Shown here in pieces: positions 24,955 through 36,032 of a stretch of 64,000 bases of DNA. Origin of the DNA: Holtermannia corniformis. Lineage: Eukaryota; Basidiomycota; Tremellomycetes; Holtermanniales. The notes below the pieces were generated by a model that searched no databases, had not been told where the DNA came from, and was given only the letters and a program-made list of their open reading frames with translations. The stretch covers positions 684,277 through 748,276 of the forward strand of contig BCIJ01000001.1 of the NCBI GenBank assembly GCA_001599935.1, given 5' to 3'. The translations under genes were made by a program, and so were the position numbers. Position 1 is the first letter of the stretch; the number at the start of each line of letters is the position of its first letter.

Positions 24955-26801
24955 ATGCTCACTGCGCAAGCCTACACTCTTTTGGGGGTCATGCTGGCCA
25001 TGACCCCGGCGATTGCCCGACCGGCGCCCTTGCCGATGCCAGGAGACATCACAGGGTGTACACCGGACAACAAGGGCTTCCTGACGGCCGCAGGGACCAT
25101 CCCGTGTCCGGCGTCGCTCGTGTGCAACCCTGCGCTGATCGCCGGCGGTGGCAATCCGTGCGACTGGCCGGCAAACGCAGCGTCCGGAACCACGACTGTG
25201 CCAGCAGCAGAGCCTACGGCGACTGGTACCACCACCCTCGGCTCGCCGGGTGATCCCCGGGCAGCACCTGCAGGCAACCGTCTTGCCTTCTATTGGGATG
25301 TGTGGGTGCCGCACAGCAAAAGATTTACCGATGCTGACAGCGCCCAGGTATGACTATGTGGCCAAGGCGCCCACCGAGAAGCAGTTGAAGGGTGTGACGC
25401 ACATTATTCTTGGTCAGAACAGTGGTGTCCACCACTGCCACGGATCTGACATTTTGCAGCGTTTGCCGACATGTCGACCAGGACTTCCTGGCTTGGTATG
25501 TACGATCAATGCTTCAGCTACAAGCTGACTTCTCGGAAGCGCATGATTTCCCTGATATCGCAGCTCTGAAGCAACAAGATCTTTTCAAAAAGATCAAGTT
25601 CTCCGCGTAAGTAACCATCGCCGGTTGCTGTTCACCCTGTAGCTCATGTTTACAAGTGCTTTCGGTGGCTGGGGTGAAGATGAAGAGTTCCGTCCCATGA
25701 CGATCGACGACACTGCGCGCGGGACGCTCGCAAAGGAGATGGTCAAGTTTATGAACGACAAGGGACTCGATGGGATTGATCTCGACTGGGAATACCCCGG
25801 AGGTGGGTCGTGCTTGTGAGCCAAGTACATCATCATCACTGACGCCCACTCAGGTAACGGTGCTTTCTACCAGACAACGCGCAAGGCCGACCCAGATGAG
25901 GGTAAGCGCTTCGCCCTCTTCATTGAAAAGTTGCGTAAAGAGATGGGTGAGGACAAAGTCCTGTCCGTCGCCGTGCCCGTCAAGCCGGATGATGTCAAGA
26001 TGGGCTACGATGACACGACTGTGCCATACATGGACCAATATGTTGACATCTGGAACTTGATGAGGTCAGTGATTCGTTCGCGGAGTGACATCAACTAACA
26101 CTGGAACCCAACCAGCTACGACTACGTGAACCGGTAAATACATATCGGCTTGTCACTTCGGTGTGCTGATATCCTCTTCAGTCGTGACACCACAACTGGC
26201 CACCATGCAGGCAAGAAGGTCATCTCTGACTCGGTCGACCTTTGGGCAGGCTTTGGCATCGACAAGAAGAAGCTCACTGCAGGCATTCCATTCTACTCCA
26301 AGTACTTCAGTACGTTTGAGTCTGTCATCCAAGTTGCGCACGGGATACTCACAACCTTGCAGAGGTCGACGGCGAATGCTCAGAGGCAAAGCCAATCGGT
26401 TGCAAGATGATGACGCTCGAGGACAGCACGACGGGCGATGCTGCGGGCACGGGGCTTTCTGGCGCCATCCGGCTTGACTACGAACTCAACTTGGTGACAG
26501 ACGAGCCCGCCGAGAACTCGTACAATGCCGTCAAGAATGGCACAGCCAAGGTCTTCAAGGATGCCGACGCCGGCGCGACCGCTTGGTATGACCAGGGTTC
26601 CAACCTTTTCTGGAGCTTCCTCACTGCCGAGGATATCACGGCAGCCTGCACGGAATTCAAGCCGACTGTTGGTGGCTTTATGGCTTGGGCCCTTTGGCAA
26701 GGTAGGTCGCCAGGCTGCGAAGGCTTCGGATGGCTGAAAGCTTTGCAGATGGGGCGGACACGCCGCTTCTTCAGGCCCTCAACGACTGCTACGGATCCTA
26801 G
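24955..26801 (+). CDS. Secreted GH18 chitinase
   Basis: Glycosyl hydrolase family 18 endo-chitinase: cleaves beta-1,4-GlcNAc chains in the fungal wall or in prey/host tissue. The signal peptide is MLTAQAYTLLGVMLAMTPAI(A). A Cys-containing N-terminal stretch (CTPDNKGF...CPASLVCNP...CDWP) and a Thr-rich linker precede the catalytic barrel. The barrel shows IKFSAAFGGWGEDEEFRP (the SxGG strand) and GLDGIDLDWEYPG, the DxxDxDxE active-site motif with the catalytic Glu. Then YVDIWNLMSYDYVN, ITAGIPFYSKYF-like KLTAGIPFYSKYF and, near the end, VGGFMAWALWQ, where the Trp lines the substrate floor. It ends LLQALNDCYGS. Ten or so exons; the last splice is Q|DGADTP. No GPI signal, so probably fully secreted. 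Confidence 0.93.
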
Positions 26802-26977
26802 ATTGCATATAGCTAGCCACTCCACCGCAACCTACGTAGATGCGCAATGTCACCATGCAACACTGATCGCGCTAAAAGATGTCGAACCTGACCACCGTGA
26901 GAAAGAAGTTTGTGGCTGAGACACACGTGAAGGAGAGTCATCTTTGCAACTTGGAGCACGACTGGCTTCATTGCAAG

Positions 26978-28188
26978 ATGCCAGAAGCTCAGGAGCTGCT
27001 GCTACCAGCTATTCTAGATGCTCGCCAGGTACCTCATCAACCGTTTCTCATAATCCGCGATACGGCCTTCCTATCGGGCTTGCCCTTGTTGCGAGACTTG
27101 GCTGTGCGCTCATCCAATGTGTGAGTCCTTGTGAATGCGTGGCCATGGCTGGCACAAGCTCATAACCATACTAAGGGTACTTGTCACATTGCTGCATGAC
27201 CCCAACACTTTCGTCCCATCCACACAGCTTGCGCACCTCAAGGTTTTGGACTATTCCGCAAGCGTGATAGGCTTCAATGACAATGGACACGCAGACGCAA
27301 CGACGAAAGATGTCTTGAACGCGGTGAAGCAGGCAGGAGCTGGAGTGCAGATCCTCATCGAAGGATTGGACACATTCGCAGAGGATCACGGCACTTTCGG
27401 CGGGAACGCAACTGGTACCAAGGCTGCCCTGTGCCTTGTACGTGACGTACTGGCTGAGCTCAAGACACTGGGAGGTGAGTCGCTCGTAACGGTGAGTAGT
27501 GGTGCTCATTTCCACAGCCCCAAGCCGCCTCACACTGCTGCTACCGTACTCGTCCACAGCGCGCATGCACTTGGCAGACTCACTGCTGTCACCGGCCACC
27601 TCTGCAACGGTCTCACTCATCCATCTTCATCCCGCCAACCTTCTCCTCACCCATTTCCCTGCTCAGTACCTCCTTCCGCCTACCACTTCGCCCGGTACAG
27701 ATACGACGATCATGACGCTATTGCGATCTGCAAGGGAGCGAGGGCTCGGTGAGACCCTGGCGTTGCAGGGTGAAGATGGCATTGAAGTCGGTGGTGATTG
27801 GGGCAAGCAAGGTGCCGAAGGTGCAGTCGCCGAGATCATGGTGCGCCGAGCCCAAGGTGGAGCTTCAAAGGGCATCTCTCGAGCAATCGAGCTCCTGCAG
27901 GCGCCACCGAGCGGTGATGCAAGCCCGCTCGCCTCATTGCAACCTCAGCCTTTACCCGCATTGCATTCGTCACATGCTCCTTTGGCTCCCACCGCCTCGG
28001 CCGACAGGGGTCCACACCTCGATTTACCATTCAACCTTTCCCTGACCGACGCACAGAAGCAAGCGAGAGCAGACGTTCCGGTTCCGTATGCTCACGAAGG
28101 CGATGAGGGCAACAAGGTCGCTGGTGCAGGGATATGGTGGGAGGCCGACGAGGGCGATGGACTCGACGACGAGGAAGAGGAAATCTGA
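26978..28188 (+). CDS. ELP5: Elongator complex subunit Elp5 (Iki1)
   Basis: Subunit of the Elp4-5-6 hexamer of Elongator, which modifies wobble uridines in tRNA. Three exons (26978-27120, 27176-27474, 27518-28188) sum to 371 codons in frame, giving 370 aa. It begins MPEAQELLLPAILDARQ with a RecA-fold-like core (FLIIRDTAFLSGLPLLRDL, then VLVTLLHDPNTF and APSRLTLLLPYSSTAR). The family's most recognisable part is the C-terminus: FNLSLTDAQKQARADVPVPY followed by GIWWEADEGDGLDDEEEEI, an acidic tail. It lacks Walker motifs, as Elp5 does. It sits 176 bp after the chitinase stop on the same strand. Confidence rests mainly on the C-terminal signature. Confidence 0.8.
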
Positions 28189-28382
28189 GGGATGGCACGA
28201 GAGCCTGTTGGACTGATCATCGGGTGATACGCCCGGCAGCATCGGCTTTGGTAGTTTAGCGTGGGTTTGTGCCTTGCAGCACACACTAATGCGGTGCGCC
28301 AGAGTTGACACAGGAGGGTCTCAAGGACCCTCGTAGGTCGTGGCTGTGCGCACTCGTCCGATGCTGTCCGGTCGAGACGAGG

Positions 28383-28389
28383 TATATAA
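28383..28389 (+). promoter_or_regulatory. TATA box of the small secreted protein gene
   Basis: TATATAA, 88 bp upstream of the ATG at 28477, followed by a pyrimidine-rich leader (28407-28440). This is the layout of a strongly expressed fungal gene. Confidence 0.6.
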
Positions 28390-28476
28390 CAAAGGCAATG
28401 CCATGCATCCCATCCACCCGCCTTCCCATCCACCTTCTATAGCCTCTTATACTTGACTACTTTACGCATCATAATC

Positions 28477-29419
28477 ATGCTTTTCTCGTCGATCGCCTCT
28501 ACCCTTCTCGCGGCTTCGGCCGTCATGCTCTCCGGGGCCTCTGCCGCGCCAGCTCTCGCCGAGAGGGATGTCGTGCTCGAGTTCAACATGACTGTCAGTA
28601 CTGGTCAAGTGTTTGAGGAGCCAAGCTAAGAAGTGACCTCGAAGCTGCCCGACACATTTGTCCCTTCCCAGCAGATCCCTCTCAGCTGGACAGGCAGGCC
28701 AGCAGACCGCACTGTCACGTTGCAATTCACCCCCAAGTTCCCCGGCGCCAACGTCGCCTATGTGAGCTACTCGCGACCCGTCAAGTGACCGCAACAGCTA
28801 AAACGTGTTTTAGCCCGTCAAGTGGCTCGAGAACTGCAACTACGACTCTACCGTGTGGGTTGTCCCTCAGGTCCACCCCCGTGGCACGGGTAACGGCTAC
28901 TTGTTGGATTACGCCACTCAGCCAGCCATCAGGGCGGACAACGCGGCGGGCGACGCCGCATCTGGCGAACACTACATCCGGCGCGGATGTAGCCAANNNN
29001 NNNNNNNNNNNNNNNNNNNNNNNNNNNNNNNNNNNNNNNNNNNNNNNNNNNNNNNNNNNNNNNNNNNNNNNNNNNNATGTAGTCAAGGCGCCGAGGATGC
29101 GACGCATCCGGCGAGGATACTGCATCCGGCGAGACATCAGGATGGCGTGCTAGACATCAGAGCCGTAGGGCGAAGCCTACAAAGTAGAGCCGTAGCGAGC
29201 GAGATGCATCACGGTTCTTCCCCAATCTAACACTACTACCCGGCCGGCACCGTCTTGTGAGTGACAGTCTCCCGACTTTGTGGCAAAGCTGACAGTCTAA
29301 GCACTTTCGGTGTCTTGGCGTCCCAGTACGATCCCGCCAACCCGATCACCCCAGGCTACACGGTCGACCACCCAGTCACGCTCGTTGACGATGGTTCGGG
29401 CTGCGCAGCCACTGCTTGA
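28477..29419 (+). pseudogene. Small secreted protein gene interrupted by an insertion
   Basis: Encodes a signal peptide (MLFSSIASTLLAASAVMLSG, cleavage near SAA-P), then a compact domain with KLPDTFVPSQQIPLSWTG-like beta-strand pattern, TVTLQFTPKFPGANVAY and PVKWLENCNYDSTVWVVPQ. After the interruption it continues HYYPAGTVF and TFGVLASQYDPANPITPGYT, ending DDGSGCAATA. Exons are 28477-28593, 28645-28761, 28814-28975 plus 29237-29256, and 29302-29419. Without the 261-bp segment 28976-29236 these sum to exactly 178 codons. With it, the frame runs into a stop at 29228-29230 if the N-run length is right. Function unknown; an Ig- or beta-sandwich-like cell-surface protein is plausible. The allele may be knocked out in this strain, or the join may be an assembly fault. 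Confidence 0.6.
28976..29236. mobile_element. Insertion flanked by 8-bp direct repeat, contains assembly gap
   Basis: AACACTAC occurs at 28968-28975 and again at 29229-29236. Removing everything between (plus one repeat copy) restores the host reading frame, so this looks like a target-site duplication. Interior: GGATGTAGCCAA, about 80 Ns, GATGTAGTCAAGG-like sequence, two spaced GCATCCGGCGAG units and two AGAGCCGTAG units. No terminal inverted repeats or coding capacity are visible. An 8-bp duplication is the size made by hAT-type transposases, but the class cannot be assigned. A minisatellite-bearing misassembly remains possible. Confidence 0.45.
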
Positions 29420-29510
29420 AAGCGCCTCGCAAGTACAGCATAGGCCGAGCTATCTACGCGGCCTACCTTACGGACAATACTTTGATGACATATCCATTGC
29501 TCTACACTCC

Positions 29511-29837
29511 CTACTGTGACCAAAGGTCGCGCGAGGCGAACCTCTCCAAGGCTCGACTATTCCGTCTGTCGACGGATGCCTCGAGCTCGTCGAGCTGAGC
29601 GAGAATGGCTGAACGCTCCGGTGTGGTCAATGATCGTCCTTTATCTTCAATGATCTCGAGCCAAGCCGCCACCTTGGCTTCTGTCAGGGTTGGGAGCATA
29701 TCATCGTTCCATGTAGTGTCTATCGCGTTCTGCAGATCATTGGCGCTGTCAGCACAGTGCAGCTGCGCAAATTGAGGGATCGTAGACATGATGAGACTTG
29801 CATAGGCGCGGTCGCTGTATATAGATTGGAATTGCAC
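29511..29837 (-). CDS. Small unknown family, copy C (intact frame)
   Basis: A 108-aa open frame homologous to the broken copies at 7058-7322 and 7340-7779. The shared pattern is W-x3-M-x-P-x-L (TTWNDDMLPTLTEAKVAAWL), then W-L-x-I-I-E-D-K-G, a loop, and a C-terminal amphipathic helix (ERSAILAQLDELEASVDRRN). Here the frame is continuous through the K-G region where copies A and B shift. A good intron end (GCTGAC, then CAG) just upstream of 29837 suggests a further 5' exon, so the annotated start is provisional. No signal peptide, membrane segment or known domain is visible. Function unknown. Confidence 0.55.
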   Translation of the reverse strand: MQFQSIYSDRAYASLIMSTIPQFAQLHCADSANDLQNAIDTTWNDDMLPTLTEAKVAAWLEIIEDKGRSLTTPERSAILAQLDELEASVDRRNSRALERFASRDLWSQ

Positions 29838-30222
29838 GCCTGGGCGGAGATGTCAGCCGTCCTTGGTTCAGCTCCTCTTCTGTCGTGTTTGTCTGCTGTG
29901 GAATGTGATGGGTGACGAAGGCTATTGGAATGCATCCGCACGACTTTGATCACAAGGGACTGCGAGCCATAGTGCAGATCTTCAATCACCCACTGCGTAG
30001 AGCTGCATCGCGGGCCTCTCAAGTCAGCTGCGAAGCCGACGTTACTTCCTTTGATATAGGTGTACGACGTCGCGGTCCAATGCTGATAACGATACACTGT
30101 TCAACTGATGACGCGCTAGCACCGATCGGTCAAGCTACATGTCCACCACCGACTGAATCGCCAGACTATGTGGCCCTACTGTTACAAGTCACGCCCCGTG
30201 TATGACCTCGAAAACTATAGCA
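29838..30222. other. Gene-free interval
   Basis: No supported gene. It may contain an undefined 5' exon of the minus-strand small protein (the frame reading STQWVIEDLHYGSQSLVIKV at ~29935-29995 has protein-like composition). Confidence 0.35.
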
Positions 30223-33200
30223 CTACCCAATGATCTGCCCAAACCTAGCCATAGTCTCCACATGCAAGTCCACCAGCTTTGTCGTTCCATCGGGCGGGGT
30301 GTCGACCAGCGTTGAGCCAGACGAACCGTGTCCCCGCTCGCTACCGCTCTCGGGCGATACACCGGTGCTACTGCCATAGCCCGAGACGCGCGCCGAGCTT
30401 GTTGAATGAGCACGTCCGAGCGGCCATTTCCAGTAGCCGCGCTTGACGTTCATGACTTTGACAAAGAAGACGCCGAGCTCCTGAGGCGTCGAAGTTGCGA
30501 CGAGGTCAATAGACGCTCCCCTATGACTCGTCAACACTCGCGCTCTGCGTAGGATCGTTACTCACTCGCTCGACCGCGGATGCGCCGGGAACGGAAGATG
30601 GCACGCAAACATCTCATACGACGGATTGATCGTGGCGTTGACCATCATTTCAAGCATTTCAGCTTGTTTGAGCCCAAGCATGACACTGTGTAGAGTCAGC
30701 AATCCACCAAGGTCAACTACCTTCATGCGTACCGCTCGCCCATCTGATTCAAAGTCATTCTATCGGGTCAGTATTGGCCAATAGGTATCGCAACCGACTC
30801 ACAGGATGACCTGCAGCTCTTGGTAAAGACTAGCCGCGGTCTCGGTTTCTTCATTGTTAAGTGCAATACGCAACGCCATGCTGAGCACTCGTGCTGCAGC
30901 TTGTTGGACACTGAAACGAAATGAGCACCGATACGGTCCCCCAGCGTGAGCACACGACGTACACTACGATCTAGTCAGCTCGAGTTTCAGGGACGGGCGA
31001 TGGCAAACTCACAGCCGAGATGGACATGCAGAACAAGCGAGAGATCCACACTACTGGACGCCAGCAAGTTCAAGATGTTGACAATGGCGTGAGCCGCTTG
31101 CTTGACGCGCGCACTGTACAGATCGTCTGGGTCTTCCATGTCCGCAAACGGCTCGTACAATAAGATTGTTGCCGCGTGCGGGATGAAATGGGCAGACTGT
31201 ACACGGCATCAGTCCTGTCGTGGCGGGCGTATTCACAGAACTGACCAGAAGATCAGGATCCACGCCCGACTTGCCAGACCCAGGCGTCTTGGCAAGAGGG
31301 TTTCGCAGACTTTGCGGGATGCTCATCCTACGCCCAGCCGATCAGCGCCATCAAAGCCATCGCAACAGCAGGGACACGCACAAAAAGCAGGAGATACTGC
31401 TTTCGAGCTGCTTGAACTCTGGGCGCTTCATACCCTGCAAGTCATCGTTGACGCGCAGGCGACGATCTCGCCATTTGCGGCTGAAGCGCGCGATACGGCC
31501 TGCGAGAAGAGTGGCTTTGAGATGTAGCACCTGCAAGTGTGAGCCGTGGATTTGCAAGGACGTCGTAGCTCACATAGCTGTCGACGACTGGATGGCTGCG
31601 CTACGTCAGTGCCGTCTGTTGACCTGTGAATATCACGCACTGAGTGAAGAGGTCCATCGACTCGAGATCTTGTGGGTTCTCCATCATGTCGAACTGCGCT
31701 TCATCAGCCATTGTCATACTTTCGCGTGAGTCTAGGACCCACTCCGCGATTCCACTCCTCGGTCGATGTCGGTAACGGGACCGTCTGATCCGAATCAGTC
31801 CGCGTAGGCTTTCCCACCACTCGATCAACGCACCACCTCATCCATCTGGATCGACGTGCCCCAACCCGACGTCGCCGAACTGCTGATATCGACCATGACA
31901 GCGTGCCACATGACGGCTCTGCGCTCCTCGCGCTCCACGTCGTCTTTCGGTTCAAGCAGGGTAGCGGGCTTGTATGCTGCGTGGGCGTTGCGGACATTGA
32001 GGCCCATTGGAAGCAGTGAGCGGACGGATGTGCCGTGGATCGTCCAGGCTTCGATCCACGCCGCATTGTACAGCAGGCAACGATGCAGGATCAGCTTCAC
32101 AGTGTCAGCGCAACGCCTGCTCGTCGTTGCTCAGCGACGACCGACCTGGGCACGCAAGACATCAAACGTCTTTTCACCCGTCTTGATCGCCTTGTTGATC
32201 TCCTCGCCCGCGAGCGTACAGTGCTGGGACGTGAAATCCGACGTGACAAAGTCGGCGTCAACCGAGCAGACGTTGGGCGGGCGCGTTTGTCGGTCTTTGG
32301 GTGATGGCGTCTCGACCCAGGCCGTAAAGTGGGCCGAGACCGCACAGATGGCGTGGAGCAGTGACACGTGCGGGAACCCGCTGTTGGACGGTGGCAGGTC
32401 CAAACGGGCCATGAAGCGGTCTCGGTGGATGATGCGGTTCATCCCGGGCACGGCGTCAAAGTAGACTTCGACGCTGGTCACGCACATATCAGACGTGTTC
32501 GGTAACGTTCAATATTCAACTCACAGATGCCTGACCATCGACGGCTCCGGCAGCCGCGCAGGCCAATTCGGCCACAAGAGATCCATGAGGAACTGCGAGC
32601 TGCCGAGATCATCCTTTGCGCCGTCGAGATCGACTGCCTCGATATTGATGCCCTCGAGTGTGATGGCCCCGTCCTTTTGCGCATCCGTCTCCATCGAAAC
32701 ATTCAAGACAGAGGCGACGGTCTCGACATCACGGAAATGCGGGTCTTTGAGCAAGAAAGCCGAGCGCTGATCGGATAGTTGCGTGGCAAAGGTACTGTCT
32801 TGCGCTGTGGTGGGTGGTATGCTGCCACCGCTAGTGGATGTTGACGGGCGCGATGAGGCGTACGATGCGGTGCGCTGCGGATGGTGTTGGGGCTGCTGAT
32901 CGATTCCTCTCGAAGCGTTCGCTGTCGTCGATTCCGGGCTGAAAGGCGATGGCTCATTCGTCTGTTCCCACCACGGCTTGGCGAGTGGCGGTGGAGCTGA
33001 AAACGGCTGCTGCCCTCGCTGAGAGTCAGGAGTCCAGGAAGGCACCGGTGGCGGCAGTGTCGGGCCTTGAGCCGCTGCGGCGGCCGAGGACAGCATGTCG
33101 AGGAAAGGCGTTGGTGATTGCGGGTTGACGCACTGGGCTACCTGCGGTGGGAATGTCTGCAGTGGAGCCAGTTGTGGCTGCCAGTGGGGCGTCTGGGCGT

Positions 33201-33936
33201 ATGTTTGCGCCGTGGCAGGAGCGCGGGAGGGTCCGCCTCCCGTTGTGGTTTGCGACAGCTTGCCCTCGAGCTCGGCTACGATGCCCTGTCAGCACTCGTC
33301 GACATCGTACAGCGCGACATGGCCCACCGATCTTGCGCTCCAGCGCCTCCTTCTCCTCCCTCGCACGCCTCATTGCATCCTCGTCGTCTTCATCTCCAGT
33401 CTTGCGTTTCCGCCCCGCACCCGCCACGCTCTTGCGCTGGCGTTTCTTCTGCGCAGTGCCGCCTGAATCATCGAGGACATCATCGTAGGTGCACGTGAGG
33501 ACGTGTTGGGTCTTTGGCGATGTCCGGCAAAGGTGAGCGTGTGAACGCTGGCATGTACCGCAGTGCGGTCGTGTCTGCAAATGTCAGCAGTCGACCAAGT
33601 AAGAAAGACACGAGCAGGAGCTCACAGCATCACATTTCTGCGAGGCAAAAGATTAGTAAGACGATTGACGAGGCTCAAGCTGGCTCACCAGCTTGCGTCG
33701 ACGACACTACCAGACGGAGCGTCAGCACCCGAGCTGCGCTACACTGCAGTACACACCTGCAGACAAGCCTGGTTCCGCTTGAGCGGCGTTGGCCCTTCGT
33801 CCGAGCTATGCGTTTCGGCCGGACTATGCTGCTGCTGTGGCAACGGCAAGCCCGCCAGGACACTGGACACGTTGTCGATCTGTACGAGGCCGTCGGGGTG
33901 TGGCCGGAGAGCGAGAGGGTCGTTTTGAATGTCCAT
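30223..33936 (-). CDS. Zn2Cys6 fungal-specific transcription factor
   Basis: Binuclear zinc-cluster regulator. The start MDIQNDPLALRPHPDGLVQI leads to LKRNQACLQ at the end of exon 1 (33757). The cluster is then assembled from CRRRKL (33706-33689), KCDA (33637-33626) and TRPHCGTCQRSHAH (from 33574), giving the C-x2-C-x6-C-x5...C-x2-C spacing. A TCTYDD end, a basic stretch (KKRQRKSVAGAGRKRKTG) and a coiled coil (RAREEKEALERKIG) follow. The middle carries the fungal_trans regulatory domain, with YFDAVPGMNRIIHRDRFMAR, SLLHAICAVSAHF and AWIEAWTIHGTSVRSLLPMG. The C-terminus is Ser/Gly-rich, ending RFGQIIG. About 15 exons; target genes unknown. Confidence 0.88.
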
Positions 33937-34276
33937 GGCTGGCGTTCGACGACGGCGACGGTAGTGAAGGTGGTGGTTGATGAGCTGCGTTGTCACCGAA
34001 CGCCGAGGCTCGCGCGGGTTTTGCACTTCGGGTGGAGGGCGGGACAACGGCCGAGAAGGGCAGTTTGCACCTGGGTGGCAAAACGGGACTCTTTTGTGGA
34101 CGACAAGCACTCTGCGACTAGTCTTCCTCAATCTCTTGTTCTACTCTACTCAACCCCGCCGTTCTCCAATGCCAAAGCGACGCAATCCACCAGCACTGCC
34201 TTTGCCCGGCCGCCGCCAGCAACACTCAAAGTGGAGGTGAAGCAAACGACGCGCGTCGACCAAATACATCCGCCGC
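33937..34276. other. Interval between two minus-strand genes
   Basis: Promoter and 5' leader of the zinc-cluster gene plus the 3' flank of the bestrophin-like gene. An in-frame upstream ATG at 34131 could extend the regulator's N-terminus; no separate gene is seen. Confidence 0.4.
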
Positions 34277-36032
34277 TCACCACGCTACCGTCCACTCCTC
34301 ACTCCGCCGCCGGGCCACCTCTTGCGCAAGTTCACTGTGCTCGCCTAGGCGCGCACACAGCCGGGTATGATAGTAGCGTCTGAACGGGAGCGAAATGTCG
34401 AGTGATTCATTCAGGATCGACGAGGTAAAGTGATCCAGTGGCAGGTGGTTTTCTGCCTCGCGTTAGGATTGGCTAGGGCACGGATGGCGATCCGACGTAC
34501 CGTTGGTGCCAAAGACACCCCCGACTTCGGCCGTGAGCGCTTCGAGGCCGAAAAAGCACCAGCCGGCAATGAATGTGACCAGCACGCTCCAACGGCCCAA
34601 GACGGGTGCCAGAGACGCCGGCAGTGCGGCCAAGTAGATTACGAGCAGATGCGAAAGATGCAGCGTCAACGGCAGAGGCGGCGGCGCTAGCATACAGTCA
34701 GCATTGTCACACCGCTGTTCTGCCAACAACATACCCGAAGCCAGGACCTCTGCTTTGGCCAACTGCCTGCCTAAAGCCTTGACAAGGCCCAACCCCCTCT
34801 CCCTCTTGGCCTCACTCCACCCCCCAGCCTTGACGTCAACCTCGGCCAACCCGACCACATAGCTCTCCATGATCCGCAACAGCGCCAACGGCAAGTTGGG
34901 TGGGTTCGGCTGATGCAGATTACTCTTGCCCGGTGTCTGTGGCGGCGTCTTGGCCGACGCAGCGGTACTGCCAGGCTTGGGCAGGTTCAGCTGCTCGAGC
35001 TGTAACCTCAGCTCGTCGTTGTCTTGACTAGGCGCCGTTGCAGACGTGACGGCCCCAGCGAGCTTTTCAAACCCGTCAGAGAGGTTATCGAACGACCAAT
35101 CGGCGTCACGCTTTTCCGAGATCTCGCTAGGCGTTGGGCGACCGGTACTTCGGCGCCTGATCCCAGGTCGATCAGTAAAGGGGTCTTGACCTTCGGTTGA
35201 GCCTGTAACGGCCAATGGGGCATCTGCGAACCGTACGCGATAATCTGTCCGCTTCAGACTTGCGAGATAGCCTTGCGGCAAGAGATCGCATAGCGGCGGT
35301 TGCGGGAGTGGCCTAGTGCGCAACAGGTGGTGCCTGCATCGCGTCGTCAGCCGTCTTCTGGTTGAAACTACGAGTGAGGCACTGCAAAGCAAACGCAAAG
35401 CCAACGATCGCACCGGCCAGCTCCTGTGTGCGCTCATGCACAAGTACCGCCTGGCGTTCGGCTGCTTCCGCGACCGACTCGACACCGAGCTCGGAATCGG
35501 CCGATGGCGACGGGAGCTGGACAGTGCCGTCGCCGCCGGGGCTAGCTTGAGAGCTTGCAAGCTTGTTGGGTGTGCTCGCTGATGGCGGTAGGATTGACAG
35601 CTGCACATCAGACCGATAGCGCCCGTGAACGAGGAAACATACCATCCTGATCGCATCCCGGATCTCTGCACGTACCGCCGTCCACACGTTTCGACCTTTG
35701 TCCCATTTGGAGATGGCAGATGAGAAGCGATAGCTCAGCAGCAGGCCGATCACTAGTCCATCAGCGCCCGCGACGCCGGTAGAACGACTTGCCCATACTG
35801 AGAGTCCCACCGATCGCCACGCCGCCTTTGGAGAGGTATTCTGAGGGGAACAGTTTGGACTCTGAGAGGAGAACGATGGTGACAGAGTAGACTAGTAGCA
35901 GTGGGAGGTGCCATTTCGGTAGTCGAGATCTGGGGTTGTTAGCTGTGCGCGTTCGAGTTTGTAACTTTGGCAGTAAGACGCGGAAGCATACAGGAGACTC
36001 CTGCAGCAGTTACAAGCCAGTGTGAATGCCAT
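34277..36032 (-). CDS. Bestrophin-like (UPF0187) anion channel
   Basis: Membrane protein of the bestrophin/RFP-TM family, which forms chloride or bicarbonate channels. Exon 1 MAFTLACNCCRSLL splices to SRLPKWHLPLLLVYSVTIVL (TM1). A short intron leads to VIGLLLSYRFSSAISKWDKG and RNVWTAVRAEIRDAIRM, the family's LSFRxxxAYxRWxxGR region. An Arg/Ser-rich loop of about 200 residues separates the halves. The second membrane pair is LTLHLSHLLVIYLAALPASL and VLVTFIAGWCFFGLEALTAE. It ends with ENHLPLDHFTSSILNESLDI, the family C-terminal signature. Length is about 500 aa. It is transcribed divergently from the chitin synthase gene. Confidence 0.82.
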
